DNA from: Caulobacteraceae bacterium
GTDB lineage: Bacteria > Pseudomonadota > Alphaproteobacteria > Caulobacterales > Caulobacteraceae
Direction: 5' to 3'
Length of the DNA stretch: 64,000 bases
NCBI GenBank assembly: GCA_030446805.1
Contig: JAUJMO010000001.1
Coordinates: 577,395 to 641,394 of the forward strand
Position 1 is the first letter of the stretch; each line of letters begins with the position of its first letter. The position numbers were made by a program, and so were the translations under genes. The notes beneath the pieces are model-generated. The model worked only from the letters and a program-made list of their open reading frames with translations. It was not told where the DNA came from and ran no database searches. Positions 39,185 to 47,391 of the stretch are shown here, one piece after another.

Positions 39185-40798
39185 TCAGCCGACCACGGGA
39201 TCGCCGACCACCGGCGGCGAGGCGGGCTGGGGCGTGACCGGCGGAGGCGGCGCCAGAGGAACCACCACGGGGGCGCTCTGGGGACGCCATTCAGCGTCCG
39301 GCTGGAAGGGCGCCTCGACGGTGGGCACCGTGGTTCGGGCCGGCCGCTCCAGTTGGAAGCTCTCGCGCCTGTCGAGCCGCTCCAGCACGCCCTCATACTC
39401 CAAGGCGCCGTCGCGCAGGCCGCGGCGCTGGACGGTGTAGGCGGGATCGTAGATGGGCACGCCCGCGATCAGGTTCTGCGCCTCCAGCCGGCCCATGGCC
39501 GCCAGGGTGGAAGCCTCCGCCACATAGGCGTCGCGTCGGGCGCCGATCAACAGGAGCTCGGCGTTGCGTAGCTCCTGTTGGGCGTTCAGCACGTCCAGGG
39601 TGGTGCGCAGGCCGACCTGCTGTTCCGCCGTGACGCCCTCAAAGGCGACCCGGGTGGCGCGCACCTGCTCCTGATTGGCGACCAGGCTGGCGCGTGCGGA
39701 AACCAGTTGGTTCCAGGACTGGGCGACGTCGTTCAGCACGCGGCGGCGCTGCTGGTCGATCTGGAAACGGGCCTGGTTCTCGCGCTCCAGGGCCTCGCGC
39801 ACGCGCGAAGCGTTGAGGCCGCCGCTGAACAGGGGAATGCTGGCGTTAAGGCCGAGGGAGAAACGGTCCTCGATCTCGTCGCTCCCCACGCCGAAGATGT
39901 TCGTGCCGATCGGCGACTGCTGCGCTCTGGCGCTGCCCTGCAGACTGACGCTGGGGGCGAACTGCGCGCGGGCGGCGCGGGTGCCGGCGCGCGCGGCCCG
40001 TTCAGCGAAGTCCGCGGTTCGGATCAGCGGACTTTCCGCCTCAGCCACGGCGTAGGCTTCGTCCACGGTGGCGGGCAACGGCGGGAGCGACGGCTCCGGA
40101 GCGAGCTGACCGGGGTTCTGCCCCACCACGCTGGCGTAGCGGGCGCGGCTGTTGGCCAACTGCGCCTGGGTGGTGGCCAGGTTGGCGATGGACAGGGCCA
40201 GGCGCCCCTCCGCCTGGGCCACGTCCGTTCGGGTGATCTCCCCGACCTCGAAACGCGCCCGGGCCTCTTCCAGCTGGCGCTGCAGCACCGCCGTGTTCTC
40301 CTGGCGGATCCGCACCGCCTCCTCGTCACGGCGCACGTCCACATAGGCTGCGATCACGTTCAGCAGGATGTTGGCCTCGATCGTGCGCAGCTGCTCACGG
40401 GCCGCCAGCACATTGGCCCGGGCGTTGTCGACCGAGGCCGCGATCCGGCCGCCGGTGTAGACCGGCTGGGCCAGCGTCAGCTGAGCGGAGATCGCGTCCG
40501 TCCCTGGCCGGGTCTCCTGAGTCTGGCCTGTCAGTCGGTTGGTGAAGGGCTCGCTATCGAGAGTGTCCGTCACGTTCGCGCTGGCGGCGGCGCTCACGGT
40601 TGGCGCGTATCCGGCCCGAGCCTGCACCACCGTTTCGTCCACCGCCCGGAGCGAGGCCCTTTGCGCGCGCAGCGTGGGATTGGTCTGGTAGGCCAGGGCC
40701 ACCGCCTCGGCCAGGGTTTCGGCGCCGGCGGGCGCCCCGGCGATCAGGCCAAGGCTGCAGGTCGCGGCCAGGAGGCCGGCTCGAAAGCTGTTCGTCAT
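39185..40798 (-). CDS. TolC-family outer membrane channel protein
   Basis: A 537-aa protein with a signal peptide (LLAATCSLGLIAGAPAGAETLAEA; cleavage after AGA or AQA-like site near residue 26). Two repeats of the TolC fold then carry NPTLRAQRASLRAVDETVVQARAGYAPTV, AQLTLAQPVYTGGRI and ALEQRVGLRTTLDVLNAQQELRNAELLLIGARRD-type residues. The C-terminal ~90 residues are Pro-rich. Such channels serve type I secretion and RND efflux. An RTX-type secreted protein is encoded 3.6 kb away, but no ABC/MFP partner is adjacent. Confidence 0.93.
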   Translation of the reverse strand: MTNSFRAGLLAATCSLGLIAGAPAGAETLAEAVALAYQTNPTLRAQRASLRAVDETVVQARAGYAPTVSAAASANVTDTLDSEPFTNRLTGQTQETRPGTDAISAQLTLAQPVYTGGRIAASVDNARANVLAAREQLRTIEANILLNVIAAYVDVRRDEEAVRIRQENTAVLQRQLEEARARFEVGEITRTDVAQAEGRLALSIANLATTQAQLANSRARYASVVGQNPGQLAPEPSLPPLPATVDEAYAVAEAESPLIRTADFAERAARAGTRAARAQFAPSVSLQGSARAQQSPIGTNIFGVGSDEIEDRFSLGLNASIPLFSGGLNASRVREALERENQARFQIDQQRRRVLNDVAQSWNQLVSARASLVANQEQVRATRVAFEGVTAEQQVGLRTTLDVLNAQQELRNAELLLIGARRDAYVAEASTLAAMGRLEAQNLIAGVPIYDPAYTVQRRGLRDGALEYEGVLERLDRRESFQLERPARTTVPTVEAPFQPDAEWRPQSAPVVVPLAPPPPVTPQPASPPVVGDPVVG

Positions 40799-40909
40799 CG
40801 ATCCCGGTTCCCGACGGCGCGCGCCCGCCCAGATTCGCGCCGCTATTCTAAACGTAGAACTAACCCTAATCCGGCGCGAGTTAAGGCTTATTCAGGGCCT
40901 TTCCGCCGC

Positions 40910-41533
40910 TTAGAAGGCGAACGCCGGCCGGGGCTCGAATCCCGGCAGCCAGGGCGGGAGGGAATCGAACATCTCCCGCGCGCTCATGGCCTCGCTCGCC
41001 CGAGTATAGACCACCGCCTTGCCGACCGGCCCTCGCCGCAGCACGGCGCCCAGGCGGCCGTCCGGGACTAGGGCCCGAAGCCAGGCGTCCGGCGTGGCGA
41101 ACAGCGCGCCTTCGGTCACGATCACGTCCCAGCGCCCTTCGGGCGTCGCGAGGTTTCCGGCGATCACGTTCACCCCCTCCCCTTCCAGCGCCAGGCGCGC
41201 GTGGGCGTCCGCCGCCGGATCCTCCAGGGCGGTCACCTCCAGGCCCATCCGCGCCATCACCGCGGCCGCATAAGGCGCCGCAATGGCCAGGGCGCGCTCG
41301 CCCGGCCGGGGGCGGAGCGCGTGCAGCAGCTTGGCCACATCGCGGGGCGGCATGATCCAGCGGCCGGGGACGTACTCCACGAAGCGGTCGGCATAGGCCA
41401 GGGCCGCACGGGCGGGCATGACGAAGCGCTCGCGGTGAATGTTGCGCATGGCCTCCTGGATGGCCGCGTCCGTCACGTCGTTGGTGCGAACCTGGCTTTC
41501 GACCATGTTCAGGCGAGCGGAGGTGTAATCCAT
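40910..41533 (-). CDS. Protein-L-isoaspartate O-methyltransferase-like protein
   Basis: A 207-aa member of the Pcm family: LNMVESQVRTNDVTDAAIQEAM, HRERFVMPARAALAYADRFVEYVPGRWIMPP, then ALAIAAPYAAAVMARMGLEVTALE in the SAM-binding region. Motif I is weak (the usual DVGxGxGY is AIAAPYAA), so true isoaspartyl repair activity is doubtful. ATG 41533. It precedes tolC and popZ, in the Caulobacterales order pcm-like, tolC, popZ, valS that I recall. Confidence 0.85.
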   Translation of the reverse strand: MDYTSARLNMVESQVRTNDVTDAAIQEAMRNIHRERFVMPARAALAYADRFVEYVPGRWIMPPRDVAKLLHALRPRPGERALAIAAPYAAAVMARMGLEVTALEDPAADAHARLALEGEGVNVIAGNLATPEGRWDVIVTEGALFATPDAWLRALVPDGRLGAVLRRGPVGKAVVYTRASEAMSAREMFDSLPPWLPGFEPRPAFAF

Positions 41534-41570
41534 CGGCGGAGATCCCGCGCGGAAAGCGCCCGCGGCTTCT

Positions 41571-41584
41571 AAGCCGCGGCTTAA
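41571..41584. repeat. 14-bp perfect palindrome
   Basis: TAAGCCGCGGCTTA reads the same on both strands. It lies in the gap between the pcm-like gene and tRNA-Cys and could be a regulator site or a chance motif. Confidence 0.35.
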
Positions 41585-41615
41585 CCCTCGGGCAAGGCGC
41601 GGCCGGTCAGCATCG

Positions 41616-41642
41616 TTGCCCGCCGCGACGCTCTCTGCTAGC
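41616..41642 (+). promoter_or_regulatory. Candidate promoter of tRNA-Cys
   Basis: TTGCCC (41616-41621), a 15-base spacer and GCTAGC (41637-41642) resemble the GCTANA-type housekeeping promoter. The tRNA starts 44 bases downstream. Confidence 0.4.
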
Positions 41643-41685
41643 GCTGCGGCTTCGCGACCGCCCTCCCCAGAGCGGTCGACGGCAC

Positions 41686-41759
41686 GGCCTGATGGCGGAG
41701 TGGTTACGCACCGGACTGCAAATCCGTGCACCCGGGTTCGATTCCCGGTCAGGCCTCCA
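41686..41759 (+). tRNA. tRNA-Cys (GCA)
   Basis: A 74-base cloverleaf. Acceptor GGCCTGA pairs with TCAGGCC, discriminator T, encoded CCA at 41757-41759. The anticodon loop CTGCAAA gives GCA. The T-arm is CCGGG-TTCGATT-CCCGG. Confidence 0.96.
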
Positions 41760-41849
41760 ATCTCCTTCACCATCTCAGCTCCCTGCGGCGCTGTGCGCCG
41801 AGGGCCCGCTTGTGTTGTCAGCCCGCCGATCCAGAGGCACAACCGAGGC

Positions 41850-42785
41850 ATGCCCGTATCACTGCCAAGTCTTCAGGACCGGATCGGAGCCGTCATCTAC
41901 GATCGGACGGTGCGCGCCGGGCCGCCGTCCACGGTCGAGCCCGACACCTCACCGCTGATCTCGTGCCTGATGGTGACGCGGAACCGCCCACAGCAGGCGG
42001 CCTTGGCCGTCGAGTGCTTCGCCCGGCAGACCCACAAAAATCGAGAACTCGTCATCGTCGACGGCGGCGAGGCTGGAAAGAGCCGGGACGATCTGGCCGC
42101 CACCGTGGCGGCTCATCAGGCGCGGGGGCTTCGAGTGAACCTGGTTCATGAGCCCCAGGGAGATCGCGTCCTGGGCGAGATGCGCAACATAGCCGTGGCG
42201 GCGGCCTCGGGCGCATACGTGGCGACCTGGGATGACGACGATCTCTCTGACCCGCTCCGCCTGGAGTTGCAGTACCAGGCTCTCCGACACGCTGGCGCGG
42301 TCGCCTCGTTCCTCGGGAAGGCGATCGTCTGGGCGCCCCGGCGACGTCTCCTCGGCGTGGCCAAGTTCGGCCGGTGGGAGAACACCATGGTCTGCGCCAA
42401 AGCCGCCTTGCCGGTCTATCCGTCCATGAGCGTCGGCGAAGATGTCGCCGTCGGCGACCGCCTGGCGGGATCGGCTCGCCTCGTCGTCGTTGAGCAACCG
42501 CGACTGTATGTGCACGTCAACCACGGCTCGAACACCACCCACGAGCACGCTTTCCGCACCATGTGGACCCACGTGGAACACGACCTGACCGGCGCGGACT
42601 ACGACCAGATTCTCCTTGAGCTCGCCGATCGCATGCCGGTGGCCGCCTATCGTGGTCTGGTCCAGGAGCCGCCGACGCCGCAGCCGGTCGAGGCGCCCGA
42701 CACGAGGGACAAGGTTCGGGTGATCACCGATCCCGGGCTGCGCCAACGGGTTCTGGAGAGGCTAAGGAGCGGACCCGTGCGTTAG
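41850..42785 (+). CDS. Glycosyltransferase family 2-type protein
   Basis: A 311-aa cytosolic GT-A protein. LISCLMVTRNRPQQAALAVECFARQT is the nucleotide-binding start, LVIVDGGE the first Asp strand, and YVATWDDDDLSDP is the DXD metal/sugar motif. ATG 41850 lies 90 bases after tRNA-Cys. It stands alone, without other polysaccharide genes. Sugar and acceptor cannot be told. Confidence 0.85.
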   Translation: MPVSLPSLQDRIGAVIYDRTVRAGPPSTVEPDTSPLISCLMVTRNRPQQAALAVECFARQTHKNRELVIVDGGEAGKSRDDLAATVAAHQARGLRVNLVHEPQGDRVLGEMRNIAVAAASGAYVATWDDDDLSDPLRLELQYQALRHAGAVASFLGKAIVWAPRRRLLGVAKFGRWENTMVCAKAALPVYPSMSVGEDVAVGDRLAGSARLVVVEQPRLYVHVNHGSNTTHEHAFRTMWTHVEHDLTGADYDQILLELADRMPVAAYRGLVQEPPTPQPVEAPDTRDKVRVITDPGLRQRVLERLRSGPVR

Positions 42786-42863
42786 CAGGCCCGACTCCGG
42801 CTGGGATCGGAGCGCTCATCGCTCGCGACCCGGGGCGCTGGTCGCGGTAAGCCCTTCTTAACC

Positions 42864-42953
42864 ATGGGCAGGCAGGTTCGGGACGTCTTTTCGAAGGCAC
42901 CCCATCACCGACCTGCACAAGCCCGGCGCGGCGTTCGCGCCGGGCTCTTTTTT
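42864..42953 (+). ncRNA. Candidate small RNA ending in an intrinsic terminator
   Basis: Between the GT2 gene and tRNA-Asn is a non-coding stretch with a long-range pairing: GCAGGTTCGG (about 42872-42881) against CCGACCTGC (about 42908-42916). A terminator stem with a U tract follows at once. The 5' end is not defined by a clear promoter, so the coordinates are approximate. The layout (hairpin, then hairpin plus oligo-U) is that of a bacterial sRNA. I do not recognise the family. Confidence 0.4.
42920..42953 (+). terminator. Intrinsic transcription terminator
   Basis: An 11-bp perfect stem (AGCCCGGCGCG with CGCGCCGGGCT), a 5-base loop GCGTT and a run CTTTTTT (42947-42953). It may terminate the GT2 gene or a small RNA. 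Confidence 0.85.
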
Positions 42954-42969
42954 GTCCGGACGGGCGAAC

Positions 42970-42996
42970 TTGCGCGGCGAAGACGCGAGGGCTAAG
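42970..42996 (+). promoter_or_regulatory. Candidate promoter of tRNA-Asn
   Basis: TTGCGC (42970-42975), a 15-base spacer and GCTAAG (42991-42996) form a sigma-73-like promoter 25 bases upstream of tRNA-Asn. Confidence 0.45.
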
Positions 42997-43020
42997 AGCC
43001 CGCCTCGGGCGACGTGCTGT

Positions 43021-43095
43021 TCCGCAGTAGCTCAGTGGTAGAGCAGCCGACTGTTAATCGGCTGGTCGTAGGTTCGAATCCTACCTGCGGAGCCA
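43021..43095 (+). tRNA. tRNA-Asn (GUU)
   Basis: A 75-base cloverleaf. Acceptor TCCGCAG pairs with CTGCGGA; the anticodon loop CTGTTAA gives GTT. The T-arm is GTAGG-TTCGAAT-CCTAC. CCA is encoded at 43093-43095. Confidence 0.97.
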
Positions 43096-43598
43096 CGTCG
43101 CCTGGTAAGATGCTGTATCGGCTGGCTTTTCACCCACCATAGCCGTAGCCGCCCTTACTTGCCCCCCAACACCTGGCTTGGATCACCTCGCACGTCGGTG
43201 AACGCCTCGGGGCGAAGCGCATCACTCGAAGCCCCACTCCAACAATGCTCCCGCCGACATCTTCCAGGGCGTCGAGCTTAGCTCAGTGTGATTCACTGAA
43301 CCATACTGAAGCAGTGCCGGCCGGGCAGTTAAGGCCGGGCTTCCCCCTGCCCTTCAGTGCACAATATGAAAATTCACACTGAGGTGGTCACCGCGGCGGG
43401 CGACCTATCCACCAAAATGGACGTCCGCTTCGCGCCAGTGCGGCACCTGCCGACGAGTGGGCCTGGGCGGGTTGCGCTTTGGGCAGCACGCCCGGCTAGA
43501 GGCGCGCCCGCGACACGAGTTTCGGGACCTATTCTGGACAGCGAGCGTCAAAAAGGACAGTCTGCGGCCGAAATAGCAGAGGCGCCAAGGTGACGGCC
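43096..43598. other. ~500-bp intergenic region with inverted repeats, no supported gene
   Basis: No convincing gene lies between tRNA-Asn and the LuxR gene. It is AT-richer than its surroundings. CTCAGTGTGA (43282-43291) and TCACACTGAG (43374-43383) form a widely spaced inverted repeat, and TCAGTG-TGATT-CACTGA (43283-43299) is a small palindrome. The nearby LuxR-type regulator makes regulator binding possible. A 79-codon reading frame at 43357-43593 has no recognisable content and is not called. Confidence 0.4.
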
Positions 43599-44336
43599 AT
43601 GTCGCTCACCCATGCCCATCTCGCCGTTCGAGCGTTCGACGCCGTGGCGGCTCTCCACAGAGCGAGCACGCTCGCTGAGCTTGATCGCCTCGTGGCCCCC
43701 ACCTTCGCCGATCTGGGTCTCCCCTATTTCGCCACGGCCCGGTTCTTCCGCCGCGACAGGACGGCGGACACGGCCGTGCTCTTCGGAAGTTTTCATGCCG
43801 GGTGGGCCCGGCGCTACGCAGCCCGGAACTACGCCGGCTCATCGCAGATCGCCCGCCGGATGCTGCAAACAGATGCTTGCTACTCCTGGGGAGAGGTGCT
43901 GAGCGCCTGCGACCCCGACCCACAGCAGCTGCGCATCTGGAACGAGGCGCGCGACTTCGGCGTGAAGGACGGCCTTTTCACCCCGCTGAAGGGTGCGGAC
44001 GGCAGCTACATCGCCGTGGTCCTGGGCGGTGACGCCCCCGACCTCGCAGACCCCTTCCTGAAAACTGCGGCCGAGGTCGTCTCCGCATATTACGGACAAG
44101 CCGGTCAACGCTTGCTCGCCAGCGTCGCCCGCCCGGGGCCGGTCCTAAGCGCTCGCCAACGCGAGTGCCTTGCTTGGGTGCGCGAAGGAAAGAGCTCCCG
44201 CGATATCGCCGACCGGCTCGGGATTTCCGCGGAGACCGTGGACGAGCATATCGCCGAGGCCTGCCGACGCCTAGGCGTGCGCACGCGTGTTCAGGCCGTC
44301 GTCGAGGCATGTTTGAGGGCGCTCATCGAGCTCTGA
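43599..44336 (+). CDS. LuxR-family transcriptional regulator (autoinducer-domain type, solo)
   Basis: A 245-aa regulator (from ATG 43599; GTG 43590 would add three residues). The N-terminal part resembles the autoinducer-binding domain (LGLPYFATARFF, FHAGWARRYAARNYAGSSQIARRML, IWNEARDFGVKDGLFTPLKGADG). The C-terminal HTH is typical of LuxR: LSARQRECLAWVREGKSSRDIADRLGISAETVDEHIAEACRRLGVRTRVQAVVEA. No luxI-type synthase is nearby, so it is a solo receptor. The usual Asp-Pro after the W/Y motif seems replaced by Ser-containing residues (AGSSQI), which questions acyl-homoserine lactone binding. It precedes the RTX gene by 88 bases and may control it (inference). Confidence 0.85.
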   Translation: MSLTHAHLAVRAFDAVAALHRASTLAELDRLVAPTFADLGLPYFATARFFRRDRTADTAVLFGSFHAGWARRYAARNYAGSSQIARRMLQTDACYSWGEVLSACDPDPQQLRIWNEARDFGVKDGLFTPLKGADGSYIAVVLGGDAPDLADPFLKTAAEVVSAYYGQAGQRLLASVARPGPVLSARQRECLAWVREGKSSRDIADRLGISAETVDEHIAEACRRLGVRTRVQAVVEACLRALIEL

Positions 44337-44424
44337 CCCCCAAGCTTGGGGGTTGGAAGGGCGTTTTGGCCGGATCATAGTCCGCACGCATGCGATGGGC
44401 GTGCAACCCAGCCCGGGGACGACG

Positions 44425-46158
44425 ATGGCCAACTTCACCGGCACCAGCGGCAATGATGTTATCAGCGGCGGCCCCGATGCCGACCTGATCGACGGTCTCG
44501 GCGGCAACGACCTGATCGGCGGCAAGGCCGGCGGCGACACCATCAACGGCGGCGATGGTGACGACTTCATTGGCGGCGAGGACGGAAACGACCTGATCAA
44601 CGGCGGGAACGGCGACGACCGCCTGTTCGGCGACGCCGGAAACGACCGCATCTTCGGCGCCGCGGGCGCCGACGGGCTGTTCGGCCAGGACGGCGACGAC
44701 CTTCTGGTTGGGGGTGACGGCGACGACTTTCTGGACGGAGGCGCGGGCGACGACTTCCTGGCCGGCGCCGCTGGGGACGACCGCGTGCTCGGAGGCGCCG
44801 GGGCCGACCTGTACTTCGACAACAGCGGCCGGAGCGCCTTCGAGGGCGGCCAGGGCTCCGACCAGATCGACTTGGGCGACGGCGCCGACCTCGTGTTCGT
44901 CAACTTGCCAGGGACGGGCGATGAGCAGGTGAGGCTGACCTTCGCCGGGGGCGAGGTCGGCAACGGCTCCGCCCGGGAAGGGACCGCCTTGCGAGGCCAG
45001 GACGGCGGACTTGCGGTGCGCTTCCAGGTCGAGAACGCCGCGGGCGAGGCCAGCCGCTTCACCCATCGCTATGACGACGAAGGCATCACCTTCGTGGGGT
45101 CAGGGCCCGGGGAGTCGGGTTCGGGGGTGGTCACCTTCGACGTCCGCGATCTCGTCACGGGTGAGTCGCGCGGGGATCAGTTCCGCGTGGTTCAGCTGGG
45201 GACCTCGCGCGGCGACGTCCTGTTCGGCGCGGTCAACCTGCCGCGGGAGGCGACCCGAACAGGGAGCCCCCCGTACTACATCGACGGCGGCGGCGGAGAC
45301 GACCAGATCACCGGCAGCTTCTTCAACGACTTCCTGGCGGGCGGGGTCGGCAACGACCTGATCGGCGGCCGCGGCGGGAACGACCGTATCCTGGGCGGTG
45401 CAGGGGACGACTTCATCGGCGGCGAGGCGGGCGACGACTCGATCAACGGGGAGGCCGGTCGCGACGTGTTGTTCGGTGACGCGGGCGACGACCTGATCGG
45501 CGGCGGAGACGACAACGACAGTCTCTTCGGCCAGGACGGGAACGACTTCATGGGCGGGGAGAACGGCGACGACTTCCTGGACGGCGGCGCCGGCAACGAC
45601 GTGTTGTTCGGAGACGCCGGGAACGACTCCGTCATCGGCGGCTCCGGGAACGACAGCCTCTTCGGCCAGGCCGGGAACGACACCCTGGGCGGCCAGGACG
45701 GCGACGACTTCCTCGACGGCAACGAGGGGAGCGACCGCCTGGTGGGCGACGCAGGCAACGACACCTTCCTGGGCGGCGGTGGGGACGACGTCATCGAGGG
45801 CGGCTTGGGCGTGGACCGCATGTCCGGCCAGGCCGGGGCGGATCGCTTCGTCTTCAACAGCATCGCCGAGGCGGCGCCCGTGAACATCGGCGGAGGCATC
45901 GACCGCATCGTGGACTTCAACGCCGGCGAGGGCGACCTCATCGATGTCTCGCGTGTGGACGCCAACACCGGCCAGGCGGGCGACCAAGCCTTCAGCCTGG
46001 TGGCCGCCTTCTCCAACCAGGCGGGTCAGGCGGTGCTGCGGTTCGACGCGGCCAGCAACACCACAACCTTCCTGGGCGACGTGAACGGAGACGGGATCGA
46101 AGACATCGCCTTTCTCATCAACGGCGATGTGTCGGGGGCGGCGGGGTTCGTGCTCTAA
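44425..46158 (+). CDS. RTX-repeat protein, predicted type I secreted, with two calcium-binding arrays
   Basis: A 577-aa protein starting ATG 44425 (MANFTGTSGNDVIS). GGxGxDxUx nonapeptides fill about residues 10-135 and 310-470. A separate beta-rich module without repeats lies between (about residues 135-300; LVFVNLPGTGDEQVRLTF, FTHRYDDEGITFVGSGP). The C-terminus matches serralysin-type secretion domains: ADRFVFNSIAEA, IDRIVDFNAGEGDLIDVSRVDANT, TTFLGDVNGDGIEDIAFLING ending FVL. There is no N-terminal signal peptide and no protease or lipase domain. Such proteins leave via ABC/MFP/TolC systems and fold on binding Ca2+. The function of the middle module is unknown. No secretion genes are adjacent. 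Confidence 0.88.
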   Translation: MANFTGTSGNDVISGGPDADLIDGLGGNDLIGGKAGGDTINGGDGDDFIGGEDGNDLINGGNGDDRLFGDAGNDRIFGAAGADGLFGQDGDDLLVGGDGDDFLDGGAGDDFLAGAAGDDRVLGGAGADLYFDNSGRSAFEGGQGSDQIDLGDGADLVFVNLPGTGDEQVRLTFAGGEVGNGSAREGTALRGQDGGLAVRFQVENAAGEASRFTHRYDDEGITFVGSGPGESGSGVVTFDVRDLVTGESRGDQFRVVQLGTSRGDVLFGAVNLPREATRTGSPPYYIDGGGGDDQITGSFFNDFLAGGVGNDLIGGRGGNDRILGGAGDDFIGGEAGDDSINGEAGRDVLFGDAGDDLIGGGDDNDSLFGQDGNDFMGGENGDDFLDGGAGNDVLFGDAGNDSVIGGSGNDSLFGQAGNDTLGGQDGDDFLDGNEGSDRLVGDAGNDTFLGGGGDDVIEGGLGVDRMSGQAGADRFVFNSIAEAAPVNIGGGIDRIVDFNAGEGDLIDVSRVDANTGQAGDQAFSLVAAFSNQAGQAVLRFDAASNTTTFLGDVNGDGIEDIAFLINGDVSGAAGFVL

Positions 46159-46180
46159 GCGTGGAACAAGCTGCACCAAG

Positions 46181-46542
46181 ATGCCCCTCGCCAGCTTCCC
46201 CGCCGCGCCCGGTCCCTGCTCTGGCTGACACCGGTTCTCCTCGCGACGGCGGGGTGCACAACCGTTCCTGCAGGGGACGACCCAAGCTCCACCCTGTCCG
46301 TCTCGGAGCTTCGGGAGAAGAGCTTTCGATCAGACGCCCGTATCCGAGAAATGCTCGCGATCTTCACTCCCGATGCTAGCACCGCCGGGCTCGTCGTCGG
46401 CCTCCTGGAGCCGGACGGCCGCCGGCGCGTGATCGCATGCGGGGCCCAGTGCGCCGACGGGGCTCCCCTGGACGGACGCACGGCGGACGTCACCGCCTTC
46501 CTGCTCCGGGAGGAAAGGCGGAAGTTCGACAGGCGGCGCTGA
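46181..46542 (+). pseudogene. Truncated serine hydrolase (beta-lactamase family) remnant with lipoprotein-type leader
   Basis: Frame 1 encodes LPRRARSLLWLTPVLLATAGC, a lipoprotein-type leader, then STAGLVVGLLEPDGRRRVIACG and GAPLDGRTAD. This is the start of a class C beta-lactamase-related hydrolase, but it stops at 46542 before the catalytic SxxK region. Frame 1 has no ATG, GTG or TTG start upstream. ATG 46181 lies in the adjacent frame; one more C in the CCCC run (46184-46187) would join it in frame (MPPRQLPRRAR). It is therefore both frameshifted and 3'-truncated. It follows the RTX gene by 22 bases. Confidence 0.55.
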
Positions 46543-46580
46543 TCTGCTGGGAGCGGAGTCTTGAATGAAGGGACGAGCAC

Positions 46581-47114
46581 ATGCGCAAGGTGACGTATGG
46601 AGCGGCCGTGAGCCTCGACGGCTACCTCGCGGGACCGGGCGAGGCCATGGATTGGCTCCGCTTCAGCCTCGACACCGCAGAGATCAATCAAGAAAGCTGG
46701 AGCGGCGTCGACACGATCCTAATGGGCCGGAAGACCTACGAATTCGCGGCGAGAAGCGGCGGGGCTGGTGGCGGCCCTCCGGAAATCAAGAACTACGTCT
46801 TCTCCCGAACATTGACGCACGCTCCTGAATGGGCCGAGCTCGTCCACACCGATGCGGCAACCTTCGTGCACAAGCTGAAAGGTACTGCGGGCGGAAACAT
46901 TTTCGTGATGGGAGGCGGCGAGCTCGGGTCGGCTCTTCTCGAAGCCGGCGTCGTCGATGAGCTGGACCTCAATGTCCACCCGCTCCTCCTGGGGGATGGG
47001 GCGCCCATGTTCCGCCGGATCGACAGCAGAGTGGAGCTAAAGCTAATCCAGTGTCGACAGCTCGCGGAGCAGTGCGTGTTCCTCCGCTACGCCGTACAAG
47101 CACGCCAGCATTAG
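46581..47114 (+). CDS. Dihydrofolate reductase family (RibD C-terminal domain) protein
   Basis: A 177-aa protein of the DHFR/RibD-C fold: YGAAVSLDGYLAGPGEAMDWL at the start, VDTILMGRKTYEF, a central NYVFSRTL, the NADPH-loop NIFVMGGGELGSALLEAGVVDEL and HPLLLGDGAPMFR. Cognate members reduce flavin precursors or dihydrofolate. Most free-standing members have no known substrate. It is intact, unlike its upstream neighbour. Confidence 0.85.
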   Translation: MRKVTYGAAVSLDGYLAGPGEAMDWLRFSLDTAEINQESWSGVDTILMGRKTYEFAARSGGAGGGPPEIKNYVFSRTLTHAPEWAELVHTDAATFVHKLKGTAGGNIFVMGGGELGSALLEAGVVDELDLNVHPLLLGDGAPMFRRIDSRVELKLIQCRQLAEQCVFLRYAVQARQH

Positions 47115-47184
47115 AGGGCGGCTGACGCTTGAGCTGCGACCAGCGGCTGCCTCAGAAACGGACGTTTCGAACTTTCGCTGCGAG

Positions 47185-47201
47185 CCGATTCTGTTGAAAA
47201 A
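47185..47201 (-). repeat. 17-bp motif shared with 3741-3757 (inverted)
   Basis: The reverse complement here reads TTTTCAACAGAATCGGC, identical to 3741-3757. Both copies lie in non-coding DNA beside accessory genes. The motif is AT-richer than the genome, so an exact 17-base match is notable, but it is short. It may be an insertion-sequence end remnant. Confidence 0.35.
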
Positions 47202-47391
47202 CCCGGCCGAGGCCGGTTTTGAGCAGTTTGGGCTCATTCTTGGTGGAATCCGGTCATGTAAGTCATTGATCTCGCTGAATCGTCATCTTGCCGGTCTCGT
47301 CCAAACCGCGCGCTCGTGTTCGACCGCGAGGCGGCGGGAGGCCCCGTCCGCCTGCTCAGATGCGGAGGCCCCGCGCAGGAGTTCTGAGCCC

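Noticed and set aside
40855-40885. TTAG/TTAA cluster upstream of the tolC-family gene as CtrA sites
   Set aside because: The spacing is not TTAA-N7-TTAA; only half-sites are present.
43357-43593. 79-codon plus-strand ORF upstream of the LuxR gene
   Set aside because: Composition looks random for this GC content, there is no RBS and nothing recognisable in it.
44440-45850. Periodic GGC-GAC-rich repeats resembling a satellite or CRISPR-like array
   Set aside because: They are RTX nonapeptide codons inside one ORF; there are no spacers.
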